A DNA stretch of 64,000 nucleotides. Source: Gammaproteobacteria bacterium (GTDB lineage Bacteria > Pseudomonadota > Gammaproteobacteria > JAABTG01). The notes below the pieces were generated by a model that worked only from the letters and a program-made list of their open reading frames with translations, searched no databases and was not told where the DNA came from. The stretch is from positions 2,356,001 through 2,420,000 of the forward strand of contig JAXHLS010000002.1 of assembly GCA_034522055.1 (NCBI GenBank), written 5' to 3'. Shown piece after piece: positions 50,974 to 58,712 of the stretch. Within the stretch, counting starts at the first letter, position 1, and every line of letters begins with the position of its first letter. The position numbers and the translations under genes are program-made.

Positions 50974-52406
50974 TTCCCGACCTCAAACCGTATGCCGCCA
51001 TGAAGGACTCCGGCGTGCCCTGGCTGGGGAAAGTGCCGGAGCATTGGGAGATTCGACCGATCGCGCGCATGGGCCAGCTATTCAAAGGCAAAGGTGGCAA
51101 TAAAGAAGATGAGGTTGTGGAAGGCGTGCCCTGTGTCCGCTACGGAGACCTCTACACGCGACACGAGTTCTTCATCCGGTCGACGAAGGCCGATGTCTCG
51201 GCTGAAAGAGCGTCAGCGTACACACCGATACAGTTCGGTGACCTCCTATTCGCGGCTAGCGGAGAGACTATTGAAGACATAGGCCGTTCAGCAGTGAACC
51301 TTCTGACTGGATCAGCCTGTTGTGGCGGTGACGTTTTGGTTTTTCGACCTTTGATTCCCATAGAGCCTCGCTTTCTCGGCTACGCGGCAGACGCTCCACC
51401 GGCTCGACATCAAAAGGCGGGCATGGGCCGAGGCTTCACGGTCGTTCACATCTATGGTTCGCAACTGAAGCGCCTTATGTTGCCTCTCCCACCCCTCCCC
51501 GAACAAGTCGCCATCGTCCGCTACCTCGACCACATGGACCGGCGCATCCGGCGCTATATTCGCGCGAAGCAGAAGCTGATCAAGCTGCTGGAGGAGCAGA
51601 AGCAGGCCATCATCCATCGCGCCGTCACCCGCGGCCTCGACCCCAACGTCCGCCTCAAGCCCTCCGGCGTGGAGTGGTTGGGGGATGTGCCGGAGCATTG
51701 GGAAATCAAGCGAGGAAAGTACTATTTTCGTGAAATCGACATCAGAAGTGGCGCTGGCCAAGAAGAACTTCTGTCAGTGTCTCACATTACGGGTGTGACT
51801 CCGCGCAGTCAGAAGAACATCACCATGTTCAAGGCTGAGTCGTATGTAGGATCGAAAATCTGTACCCCCGGGCAGATTGCCGTCAACACGATGTGGGCTT
51901 GGATGGGAGCGATCGGCGTTTCGGGCTATCACGGACTCATCAGCCCTTCTTACCACACGTATGAGCAGATCGATTCAGGTAGGTTCGCCGATGAGTACTT
52001 GGACCTTCTGTTGCGGACGACGCTGTACAAGAACTTCTACACGGCTAATTCCAGTGGCATAACGACAAGCCGGTTGCGCCTGTACCCAGATGACTTTCTA
52101 AATATCCGCTTCCTCTGCCCTCCGCGCCCAGAACAGGACGCGATTCTAGAGTGGCTTCATGACGCCACCGCCGATATCGACGCTACTATCGGCCGGGCTA
52201 GTCGCGAGATCGGACTCCTCCGCGAATACCGCACACGCCTGATCGCCGACGTTGTCACCGGCAAGCTCGATGTACGGGAGGTGGCGGCACGGCTCCCTGA
52301 TGAGGCAGAGGAACCTGAGGTTTTCGATGATGCCGACGCCATGGACAGCGCCGATGGAATTGAGAGCGATGAATTCGATGCGACCATTAAAGAGGCCGAG
52401 ACATGA
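50970..52406 (+). CDS. hsdS: Type I restriction-modification system, specificity subunit S
   Basis: DNA-recognition subunit of 478 residues. Two target-recognition domains, each opening with the same pattern: DSGVPWLGKVPEHWEIR near residue 10 and PSGVEWLGDVPEHWEIKRG near residue 230. Central conserved helix with PLPEQVAIVRYLDHMDRRIR, and the distal one with PEQDAILEWLHDATADIDAT. The last 40 residues are acidic. GTG start within GTGA, overlapping the previous stop. Its ATGA stop overlaps the next frame. Confidence 0.94.
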   Translation: MIPDLKPYAAMKDSGVPWLGKVPEHWEIRPIARMGQLFKGKGGNKEDEVVEGVPCVRYGDLYTRHEFFIRSTKADVSAERASAYTPIQFGDLLFAASGETIEDIGRSAVNLLTGSACCGGDVLVFRPLIPIEPRFLGYAADAPPARHQKAGMGRGFTVVHIYGSQLKRLMLPLPPLPEQVAIVRYLDHMDRRIRRYIRAKQKLIKLLEEQKQAIIHRAVTRGLDPNVRLKPSGVEWLGDVPEHWEIKRGKYYFREIDIRSGAGQEELLSVSHITGVTPRSQKNITMFKAESYVGSKICTPGQIAVNTMWAWMGAIGVSGYHGLISPSYHTYEQIDSGRFADEYLDLLLRTTLYKNFYTANSSGITTSRLRLYPDDFLNIRFLCPPRPEQDAILEWLHDATADIDATIGRASREIGLLREYRTRLIADVVTGKLDVREVAARLPDEAEEPEVFDDADAMDSADGIESDEFDATIKEAET

Positions 52407-52789
52407 GCGTCGATCTCGTCGCAATGGTCGATCGCCTGCGCGGTCTGCCGACCGAGACGGAGTGGCTTGAGTTCAAGCGTAACCGCTATGATCCCCAGGA
52501 AATAGGCGCATACCTTTTCGCCCTGGCCAACGCTGCTTGCCTCGCAAACCAGCTGCGCGACTATCTGGTCTTTGGCATCTCAAGGATGAGCGAGCAAATA
52601 ATTGCCATAGAAGCCAGTGGTTCTAGCAAAGCCGAGCATGTATTTGGCTTATTTATCAATAAGATGGGTCTTTGCTATAACCAAGCTAGAACATGCGAAG
52701 TTAGCAAAGGATTAAGCAAAGGCCGGCTTTTCGAGCAGGCGCAGCCCTTGTTTGACCATTGCTTGACAGGCGGGCTCTCAGACGTCTGA
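52403..52789 (+). pseudogene. Truncated AlbA_2-type (schlafen-like) gene between hsdS and hsdR
   Basis: 128-codon frame. The first 65 residues look like the start of an AlbA_2 domain: LPTETEWLEFKRNRYDPQEI, then GAYLFALANAACLANQLRDY and LVFGI. From about residue 66 the sequence no longer resembles the family, becomes visibly AT-richer, and stops; normal members are several hundred residues. I read this as a 5' remnant joined to unrelated DNA. ATG overlaps the hsdS stop, so the frame is translated or was until recently. The 10-mer ATTGCTTGAC occurs at 52758-52767 and again at 52836-52845 nearby. Confidence 0.6.
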
Positions 52790-52907
52790 CTGGCCCAGCA
52801 CTTGCGATGCAAATTAATAGGATAAGCTCATTCCGATTGCTTGACGGTTGCTTGATCAAACCCATCGACGGCGAGGTGCCCGTGAGCGCCAGGAGAAAGG
52901 AACCTCG

Positions 52908-55898
52908 ATGACTACGGATACCAGCGAGAGCGGGCTCGAAGCCCTCATCTGCAAGGCGCTGACGGGGCATCCCTGCGATCCGCTACCCGCCGCCGCGGTC
53001 AAGCGGCCGGAGGTCCCCTACGGTGGTACCGGCTGGATCGGCGGTTACGCTCAGGACTACGAGCGCGAGTACGGCGTCGATCTCTATCAGCTGTCCGCCT
53101 TCTTGCGGCAGACCCAGCCGGACACGGCCGAGGCCCTTGACCTTGGCGATGATAGCCCGGTTCGCCGCAAGTTCCTGGCCCGCCTCCAAGGGGAGATCAC
53201 CAAGCGAGGCGTGATCGACGTGCTGCGACACGGCGTGGGCCACGGACCCCATCACTTCGACCTCTTCTACGGCACGCCGAGTACAGGAAACGAGAAGGCG
53301 GCGGAACGATATGCCCGCAACCGTTTCAGCGTCACCCGGCAGCTCCGCTACAGCGGGGACGAGGCGCAGCTGGCCTTGGACCTGGGGCTGGTCATCAACG
53401 GGCTACCCGTGTTCACCTTCGAACTCAAGAACTCCCTCACCAAGCAGACCGTGGAGGACGCGGTGGAGCAGTACAGGCGGGACCGCAATCCGCGCGAGCT
53501 GCTATTCCAGTTCGGTCGCTGTATCGCGCATTTCGCGGTCGACGACCAGGAGGTCCAGTTCTGCACCCACCTCAAGGGCAAGGCCTCGTGGTTCCTGCCG
53601 TTCAACAAGGGCTGGAATGACGGTGCCGGCAACCCGCCGAATTCGGAAGGCCTCAAGACCGATTACCTGTGGAGGGATGTGCTGACGCCGGGCGGACTGA
53701 CCGACATCCTGGAGAACTATGCCCAGGTGGTGACGGAGAAGAACCTGAAGACCGGCAAGTCGAAGTCAGTACAGATCTTTCCCCGTTACCACCAGCTCGA
53801 TGTGGTGCGGAAGCTGCTGGCGGATGTGGAGGCAAGAGGTGCCGGCAGGCGCTACCTGGTCCAGCACTCGGCCGGCAGCGGCAAGTCCAACTCTATCGCC
53901 TGGCTGGCACACCAGCTCATCGGTTTGGCGAGGGAGGGGGTGGAAGTCTTCGACTCCATCATCGTGGTCACCGACCGGCGCATCCTCGATAAGCAGATCC
54001 GTGACACCATCAAGCAGTTCGCCCAGGTGAAGTCGACGGTGGGGCACGCGGAGCACTCCGGTGACCTGCGCGGGTTCATCCAGGGGGGCAAGAAGATCAT
54101 CATTTCAACGGTGCAGAAGTTCCCGTTCATCCTTGACGAGATCGGGAGCGAGCACCGGGGCCGTAGGTTTGCCATCATCATCGACGAGGCCCACTCCAGC
54201 CAGGGTGGCAAGACCTCGGCGGCCGTTTCTATGGCCCTTGCCGAGAGCGGAGAGAACGACGACGAGGAAACGCCCGAGGACCGCATCAACCGCATCATGG
54301 AGGCGCGCAAGATGCTGCCGAATGCCAGCTACTTCGCGTTTACGGCCACGCCGAAGAACAAGACCCTGGAGATATTCGGCGAGGCCGATCCGCAGCCAGA
54401 CGGGCGCGTCAAACACCGGCCTTTCCACAGCTACACCATGAAGCAGGCCATCGAGGAGGGTTTCATCCTGGACGTGTTGAAGTACTACACGCCGGTAAAC
54501 AGCTACTACAAGTTGGTCAAGACCGTCGAGAGCGATCCGGAGTACGACACCAAGCGCGCAAGAAAGAAGCTGCGCCGCTACGTGGAGAGTCATGATCATG
54601 CCATCCGACTGAAGTCCGAGATCATGGTGGATCACTTTCACGAGCAGGTGGTGGCGCTGAACAAGATTGGCGGCCGGGCGCGGGCCATGGTGATCACCAA
54701 TGGGGTGGATCGTGCCATCCGGTACTTCCATGCCTTTCGCGCTTACCTCGGAGAGCGCAAGAGTCCTTATGCGGCAATCGTCGCCTTTTCGGGTGAACAT
54801 GAATACGGCGGCGACAGGGTGACGGAGGCGTCGCTCAACGGGTTCCCATCCAACCTCATACCCGACAACATCCAGGAAGACCCCTACCGATTCCTGATCT
54901 GTGCGGACAAGTTCCAGACGGGCTACGACGAACCGCTCCTGCATACCATGTACGTTGACAAGACCCTGTCGGGCATCAAGGCGGTGCAGACCCTGTCACG
55001 CTTGAACCGCGCGCATCCGAAGAAGCATGACGTGTTCGTGCTGGACTTCATGAACGACGCGGATACCATCGAGGCGGCTTTCTCCGACTTCTACCGGACG
55101 ACCCTCCTCAGCGAAGAGACCGACCCGAACAAGCTCCACGATCTCAAGTCGGCACTCGATGGCTACCAGGTGTATGACCAGGGCCAGATCGATGGCATGG
55201 TGGATCAATACCTGGCGGGCGCCGAGCGCGATAAGCTGGATCCCATCCTCGATGCCTGCGTGGCCACCTATAACGACGAACTCGACGAGGACGGCGAGGT
55301 GGACTTCAAGGGCAAGGCCAAGGCCTTCGTTCGGGCCTATGGCTTCCTTGCGGCCATATTGCCCTACACCAATGCGCAGTGGGAGAAGCTCTCGATCTTC
55401 CTCAACTTCCTGATACCCAAGCTGCCGGCACCCAAGGAAGAAGATCTCTCAAAGGGCATCCTGGCAGCCATCGATATGGACAGCTATCGGGTGGAGAAGC
55501 AGGCAGCCCTGAAGATCCAGCTCCCCGACCAGGAGGCAATGATAGAGCCCGTCCCAACGACCGGAGGCGGCGCCAGGGGCGAGCCGGAGCTGGAGCGGCT
55601 CTCGAATATCCTGAAGACCTTCAACGACCAGTTCGGCAACATCAAGTGGACTGATGCCGACAGGGTGCAGAAGCTGATTACCGAGGAAATCCCCGCGAGG
55701 GTGGCGGCGGACACTGCTTATCAGAACGCGAAGAAGAACTCCGGCAAGCAAAACGCCCGCATTCAGCATGACAAGGCGTTGGCCCGTGTGATGATAGAGA
55801 TCCTTAAAGACGATACCGAACTCTTCAAGCAGTTCAGCGACAATGACTCGTTCCGCAAGTGGCTCGCGGATACGGTGTTTCAGCAGACTTATGCTTAG
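52908..55898 (+). CDS. hsdR: Type I restriction-modification system, restriction subunit R
   Basis: ATP-dependent translocase and endonuclease of 996 residues. N-terminal PD-(D/E)XK nuclease region with LVINGLPVFTFELKN (ELK). Superfamily 2 helicase motifs: HSAGSGKSNSIAWLAHQL (Walker A), IIIDEAHSSQGGK (motif II, DEAH), FTATPKNKTLEIFG (motif III), TGYDEPLLHTMYVDK, and TLSRLNRAHPKK (motif VI). The C-terminal helical domain binds the M/S complex. ATG at 52908 with AGGAGAAAGGAA upstream. It appears intact, so the RM system should be functional if hsdS is. Confidence 0.96.
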   Translation: MTTDTSESGLEALICKALTGHPCDPLPAAAVKRPEVPYGGTGWIGGYAQDYEREYGVDLYQLSAFLRQTQPDTAEALDLGDDSPVRRKFLARLQGEITKRGVIDVLRHGVGHGPHHFDLFYGTPSTGNEKAAERYARNRFSVTRQLRYSGDEAQLALDLGLVINGLPVFTFELKNSLTKQTVEDAVEQYRRDRNPRELLFQFGRCIAHFAVDDQEVQFCTHLKGKASWFLPFNKGWNDGAGNPPNSEGLKTDYLWRDVLTPGGLTDILENYAQVVTEKNLKTGKSKSVQIFPRYHQLDVVRKLLADVEARGAGRRYLVQHSAGSGKSNSIAWLAHQLIGLAREGVEVFDSIIVVTDRRILDKQIRDTIKQFAQVKSTVGHAEHSGDLRGFIQGGKKIIISTVQKFPFILDEIGSEHRGRRFAIIIDEAHSSQGGKTSAAVSMALAESGENDDEETPEDRINRIMEARKMLPNASYFAFTATPKNKTLEIFGEADPQPDGRVKHRPFHSYTMKQAIEEGFILDVLKYYTPVNSYYKLVKTVESDPEYDTKRARKKLRRYVESHDHAIRLKSEIMVDHFHEQVVALNKIGGRARAMVITNGVDRAIRYFHAFRAYLGERKSPYAAIVAFSGEHEYGGDRVTEASLNGFPSNLIPDNIQEDPYRFLICADKFQTGYDEPLLHTMYVDKTLSGIKAVQTLSRLNRAHPKKHDVFVLDFMNDADTIEAAFSDFYRTTLLSEETDPNKLHDLKSALDGYQVYDQGQIDGMVDQYLAGAERDKLDPILDACVATYNDELDEDGEVDFKGKAKAFVRAYGFLAAILPYTNAQWEKLSIFLNFLIPKLPAPKEEDLSKGILAAIDMDSYRVEKQAALKIQLPDQEAMIEPVPTTGGGARGEPELERLSNILKTFNDQFGNIKWTDADRVQKLITEEIPARVAADTAYQNAKKNSGKQNARIQHDKALARVMIEILKDDTELFKQFSDNDSFRKWLADTVFQQTYA

Positions 55899-56113
55899 TG
55901 GCTGCCCCGTTTGCAGCCGTGTAAGCTTCCCTGCGGAAGTGACAGTTCACAAGGTCGGGTTTGGGGGCATGATGCCGGTGGGGGGTGGCCGGGCCGCGGG
56001 CGCGAGTCGCGTTGTTCACGATGGGGTCGGGCATCGGTGGCATCCTCACGGACCACCAACGCGGACACATGGCCGTCAGCAGAAGGCAACTGCTTGATAA
56101 CCCAGATAAAGCG
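55899..56113. other. Non-coding stretch after hsdR
   Basis: No gene supported. It begins with a small hairpin (CTTCC/GGAAG near 55926-55939). A G-rich segment follows (about 55963-56000), before the tRNA-derived repeat at 56114. A diffuse terminator for the RM operon may be present, but no stem plus T-run is clear. Confidence 0.5.
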
Positions 56114-56143
56114 AGGAGATGGTGCCGAGGAGAGGACTTGAAC
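56114..56143. repeat. Left attachment-like repeat (tRNA-Leu 3' end copy)
   Basis: 30 bases identical to 58497-58526. They comprise 24 bases of the tRNA-Leu 3' end, including CCA, plus 6 flanking bases. Beyond it the sequence departs from the tRNA into an AT-rich stretch. This is a tRNA fragment left by site-specific integration, not a functional tRNA. Confidence 0.85.
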
Positions 56144-56315
56144 TACCATAACTCCCTAAAAATAATCATATAAAACAGCAGCATACATAAAATCTGTTTT
56201 TCTGCGCTCCACGTGCGCTCCATTTTTCGTGATTGCTGTACAGCGCCAGCTCCCGGCTGGCGGACAGGCGCCTTGTCCATTGGCCATTTCCGGCAAACCA
56301 TTATCTCTGTTACAG

Positions 56316-56438
56316 TGACAAAGCGTGCTTAAACCCCTAATTTTGTTAGGTGCAACAGCAGGAAACGTCAAGTGACTAGAAGTTGACAAATATAGCAACT
56401 ACCCCTAAATTAGTTAGGTGTCCACGCAAGAATTGTCA
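56316..56438 (+). promoter_or_regulatory. abiE promoter with two identical nested-dyad operators
   Basis: Promoter TTGACA at 56383-56388, 17-base spacer, TAAATT at 56406-56411. Operator 1 spans 56316-56370 and operator 2 spans 56384-56438. Each has the layout TGAC-N16-CCTAA-N5-TTAGG-N16-GTCA, perfectly symmetric about 56343 and 56411. Centres are 68 bases apart, and the copies also share flanking bases (CCCCTAA, TTAGGTG). Operator 2 covers the -10 and start region. AbiEi antitoxins are known to bind two inverted repeats and repress their own operon, which fits. Confidence 0.8.
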
Positions 56439-56456
56439 ACTACTGGCTCGCACGCA

Positions 56457-57263
56457 ATGAAGGTACAGGATTTCTTCCGTGAAAATCCGGTGTTCCGGCA
56501 TGAGACGTTTGCCGCCTTTCTGGAGGCCAGTGGCCCCCGTAGTACAAAGACCCGGGAGGCCCTGCTGGCCTACCACGTCAACGCGGGTCACCTGCTGCGG
56601 GTCCGTCGCGGCCTGTATGCCGTCGTGCCGGAGGGAATACGCCCGCAGAGCTACCGAGTGGACCCCTACCTGCTTGGGGCGCACATGACGGATGACGCCG
56701 TGCTGGCCTACCACAGCGCACTGCAGTTCCACGGCAAGGCCTATTCGGTGCATCGCCGGTTTCCCTATCTGTCCCGCCACGCCCGGCGGCCCTTCGAGTA
56801 CCAGGGGCAGGAATTCACCGCCGTGCCGTTTCCGAAGGCATTGCAGGCCAATCAGGCCGAACTGTTCGGGGTCGAGACTCACAAACACGCCGGGGGACAG
56901 GTTCGGGTCACCCATCTCGAACGCACCATGGTGGACGTGCTCGTGCGTCCCGGCCTGGGCGGCGGATGGGAGGAGGTGTGGCGATCCCTGGAATCGGTCG
57001 AGTACTTCAACCTGGACCAGGTCACCGACTACGTCCTGATGTTGCAAAGTGCGACGGCAGCCGCGAAGGTGGGCTTTTTCCTCGAGCAACACCGTGAAGC
57101 ACTGATGGTGGATGAGGCACGGCTGGATCTGTTGCGACAGCACATACCCAAGCAGCCCTGTTACCTGGACCGCGGCCGTCGGGAATCCGGCAAGCTCGTT
57201 TCTTCCTGGCGATTGGTGGTGCCGCCGGCCGTGCTGGAGCGTAGCTGGGAGGAGGGGGCATGA
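56457..57263 (+). CDS. AbiEi-family antitoxin / transcriptional repressor
   Basis: Antitoxin of a type IV-like AbiE system; 268 residues from the ATG at 56457. N-terminal winged-helix region MKVQDFFRENPVFRHETFAA and LLRVRRGLYAVVPEG. Then the C-terminal antitoxin domain, with LAYHSALQFHGKAYSV and VRVTHLERTMVDVLVRPGLG. A GTG at 56418 would give a 281-residue, nearly leaderless form that overlaps the operator, so the ATG is preferred, although no ribosome site is clear for either. The stop overlaps the toxin ATG (ATGA). Confidence 0.87.
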   Translation: MKVQDFFRENPVFRHETFAAFLEASGPRSTKTREALLAYHVNAGHLLRVRRGLYAVVPEGIRPQSYRVDPYLLGAHMTDDAVLAYHSALQFHGKAYSVHRRFPYLSRHARRPFEYQGQEFTAVPFPKALQANQAELFGVETHKHAGGQVRVTHLERTMVDVLVRPGLGGGWEEVWRSLESVEYFNLDQVTDYVLMLQSATAAAKVGFFLEQHREALMVDEARLDLLRQHIPKQPCYLDRGRRESGKLVSSWRLVVPPAVLERSWEEGA

Positions 57264-58237
57264 ATCTTTCGCTCCAGGATCTCCAGGCCGAGGCGGCGGC
57301 GACCGGGTTTCTGCCGGAAACGCTGGACAAGGTCATCCGTCTGATCGGGTTGCTGGATGCGTTTCGAAGTCATCCCTTCCTCAAGGATCGCGTTGTCTTG
57401 AAAGGCGGCACGGCGCTGAACCTGTTCGTATTCGACTTGCCACGGCTCTCCGTCGATATCGATCTGAACTACATAGGGTCTCCGGAGCGTGACGTGATGC
57501 TTGCTGAGCGGGAGAAGGTTGAACACGCGATCACGGCAATCTGTGGCCGCGAAGGGTTGACGCTGCGACGTGTACCGCAAGAACACGCCGGCGGCAAGTG
57601 GCGACTTGGATATACCAATGCGCTTGGCCGCAACGCCAATCTTGAAATCGATGTGGTCTTCACCTTGCGGGTTCCGTTGTGGCCGGTACAGCTGGGCGAT
57701 TCCCATCCCGTGGGCTCGTTCCAGGCGCGCGATATACCGATCCTCGATATTCACGAACTCGCGGCGGGCAAGCTTGGTGCGTTGTTTTCCAGACAGGCGA
57801 GTCGCGATCTTTTCGACGCACACGCGTTGCTCAGTCACGATGATCTTGAACGCGAAAAGGTACGGTTGGGTTTTGTTGTGTATGGCGCGTGCAGCCGTAA
57901 AGACTGGAGAACGATATCACCTGACGATATACGCTGTGACCAGAGAGAGCTTCAACAGCAGCTTATACCCGTTCTACGCGGTAACGCCGTTCCTGCATCC
58001 AGGGAGATGAACGAGTGGACGGAACGCTTGGTCACAGAATGCCGGGATCGGTTATCGTTGGTGTTGCCATATGAGCAACATGAACGTGATTTTCTGGATG
58101 CGGTCCTCGAACGTGGTGAAATTGTCCCCGAGCTTCTGACCGGTGACGACAAACTGGCAGCGCGTATCAGGCAACACCCCCAGTTGCTATGGAAAGTGAA
58201 GCATGTCCGGGAACATAGGAAGCTAACTCTTGGTTAG
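57260..58237 (+). CDS. AbiEii-family nucleotidyltransferase toxin
   Basis: Toxin of the AbiE pair, a DNA-polymerase-beta-like nucleotidyltransferase of 325 residues. Motif I LKGGTALNLF (G49, G50, T51), motif II LSVDIDLNYI (D66, D68), and the later ILDIHELAAGKLGALFSRQA motif with its conserved Lys. In characterised homologues these residues are needed for toxicity and phage abortive infection, probably by nucleotidylating tRNA. Coupled to the antitoxin by ATGA overlap. The 3' half is less GC-rich than the surrounding chromosome, consistent with transfer. Confidence 0.9.
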   Translation: MNLSLQDLQAEAAATGFLPETLDKVIRLIGLLDAFRSHPFLKDRVVLKGGTALNLFVFDLPRLSVDIDLNYIGSPERDVMLAEREKVEHAITAICGREGLTLRRVPQEHAGGKWRLGYTNALGRNANLEIDVVFTLRVPLWPVQLGDSHPVGSFQARDIPILDIHELAAGKLGALFSRQASRDLFDAHALLSHDDLEREKVRLGFVVYGACSRKDWRTISPDDIRCDQRELQQQLIPVLRGNAVPASREMNEWTERLVTECRDRLSLVLPYEQHERDFLDAVLERGEIVPELLTGDDKLAARIRQHPQLLWKVKHVREHRKLTLG

Positions 58238-58496
58238 ATTGTAGTGAATCTGCTTTTCAGCATGGATGGCCTTGGCTTCGTACTGGACAACAGCCGTCAG
58301 TGCTGAATCGGGGCAGCGCCGTGCAGCTGCTGCATATGAGGTGGAATGTAGAACTTAAACTCAGGTGGACTTTGTCTTGACAGGGGGCACTTCAACCGAC
58401 AACAAAACACAATGTAAATGCAAATGGAACGAAGCGGCTGGGAAAACGCTTTCAGAACAATTGCTTGAATGCTCTGGCATGGTCTGGCATGGCTTA

Positions 58497-58526
58497 AGGA
58501 GATGGTGCCGAGGAGAGGACTTGAAC
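58497..58526. repeat. Right attachment-like repeat (tRNA-Leu 3' end)
   Basis: Perfect copy of 56114-56143. Of its 30 bases, 58503-58526 are the 3' end of the intact tRNA-Leu on the minus strand, and 58497-58502 are the adjoining flank. With the left copy it delimits the AbiE cassette. Confidence 0.85.
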
Positions 58527-58589
58527 CTCCACTGGGTTTCCCCAACTAGCACCTGAAGCTAGCGCGTCTACCAATTTCGCCACCTCGGC
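58503..58589 (-). tRNA. tRNA-Leu (CAG)
   Basis: 87-base type II tRNA on the minus strand. Acceptor stem GCCGAGG pairs with CCTCGGC, and CCA is encoded. Anticodon arm CTAGC-TTCAGGT-GCTAG with anticodon CAG (58555-58553). A long variable arm and T-arm (GGTTCAAGTCC) follow. The 3' end is the integration target of the cassette to its left and is kept intact after insertion. Confidence 0.95.
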
Positions 58590-58636
58590 AGGTGGATCCC
58601 GGGCCGGGGCTATGAATGCCCGTCAGGAAGCGCGAG

Positions 58637-58665
58637 AATGTACCTTTCGTCCCGCGCAGTGTCAA
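58637..58665 (-). promoter_or_regulatory. Promoter of tRNA-Leu
   Basis: On the minus strand, a perfect TTGACA (plus 58660-58665) is followed by a 17-base spacer and TACATT (plus 58637-58642). Transcription would start near 58630, about 40 bases before the mature tRNA 5' end. The site lies within the region that an upstream rnr start would occupy, supporting the later rnr start. Confidence 0.65.
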
Positions 58666-58712
58666 CGTACGCTTCCGTCTTTCCCAACTTCCCAACAATA
58701 AATTCCGAACCT

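Larger units (their letters stand above)
56114..58526. mobile_element. Integrase-less cassette at tRNA-Leu carrying AbiE
   Basis: About 2.4 kb bounded by perfect 30-bp direct repeats of the tRNA-Leu 3' end, the signature of attL/attR at a tRNA integration site. The content is a bipartite AbiE toxin-antitoxin pair, AT-rich flanks and no recombinase gene. It may be a satellite or remnant that used an integrase in trans. The RM operon to the left may be an older integration at the same tRNA. Confidence 0.7.

Noticed and set aside
52701-52970. Minus-strand gene between hsdS and hsdR
   Set aside because: Overlaps the hsdR start and has no recognisable domain; the region is better explained as a truncated plus-strand gene with foreign DNA.
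56114-56143. Possible second tRNA gene
   Set aside because: Only the last 24 bases of the tRNA are present; no anticodon or acceptor partner strand, so it is an attachment remnant.
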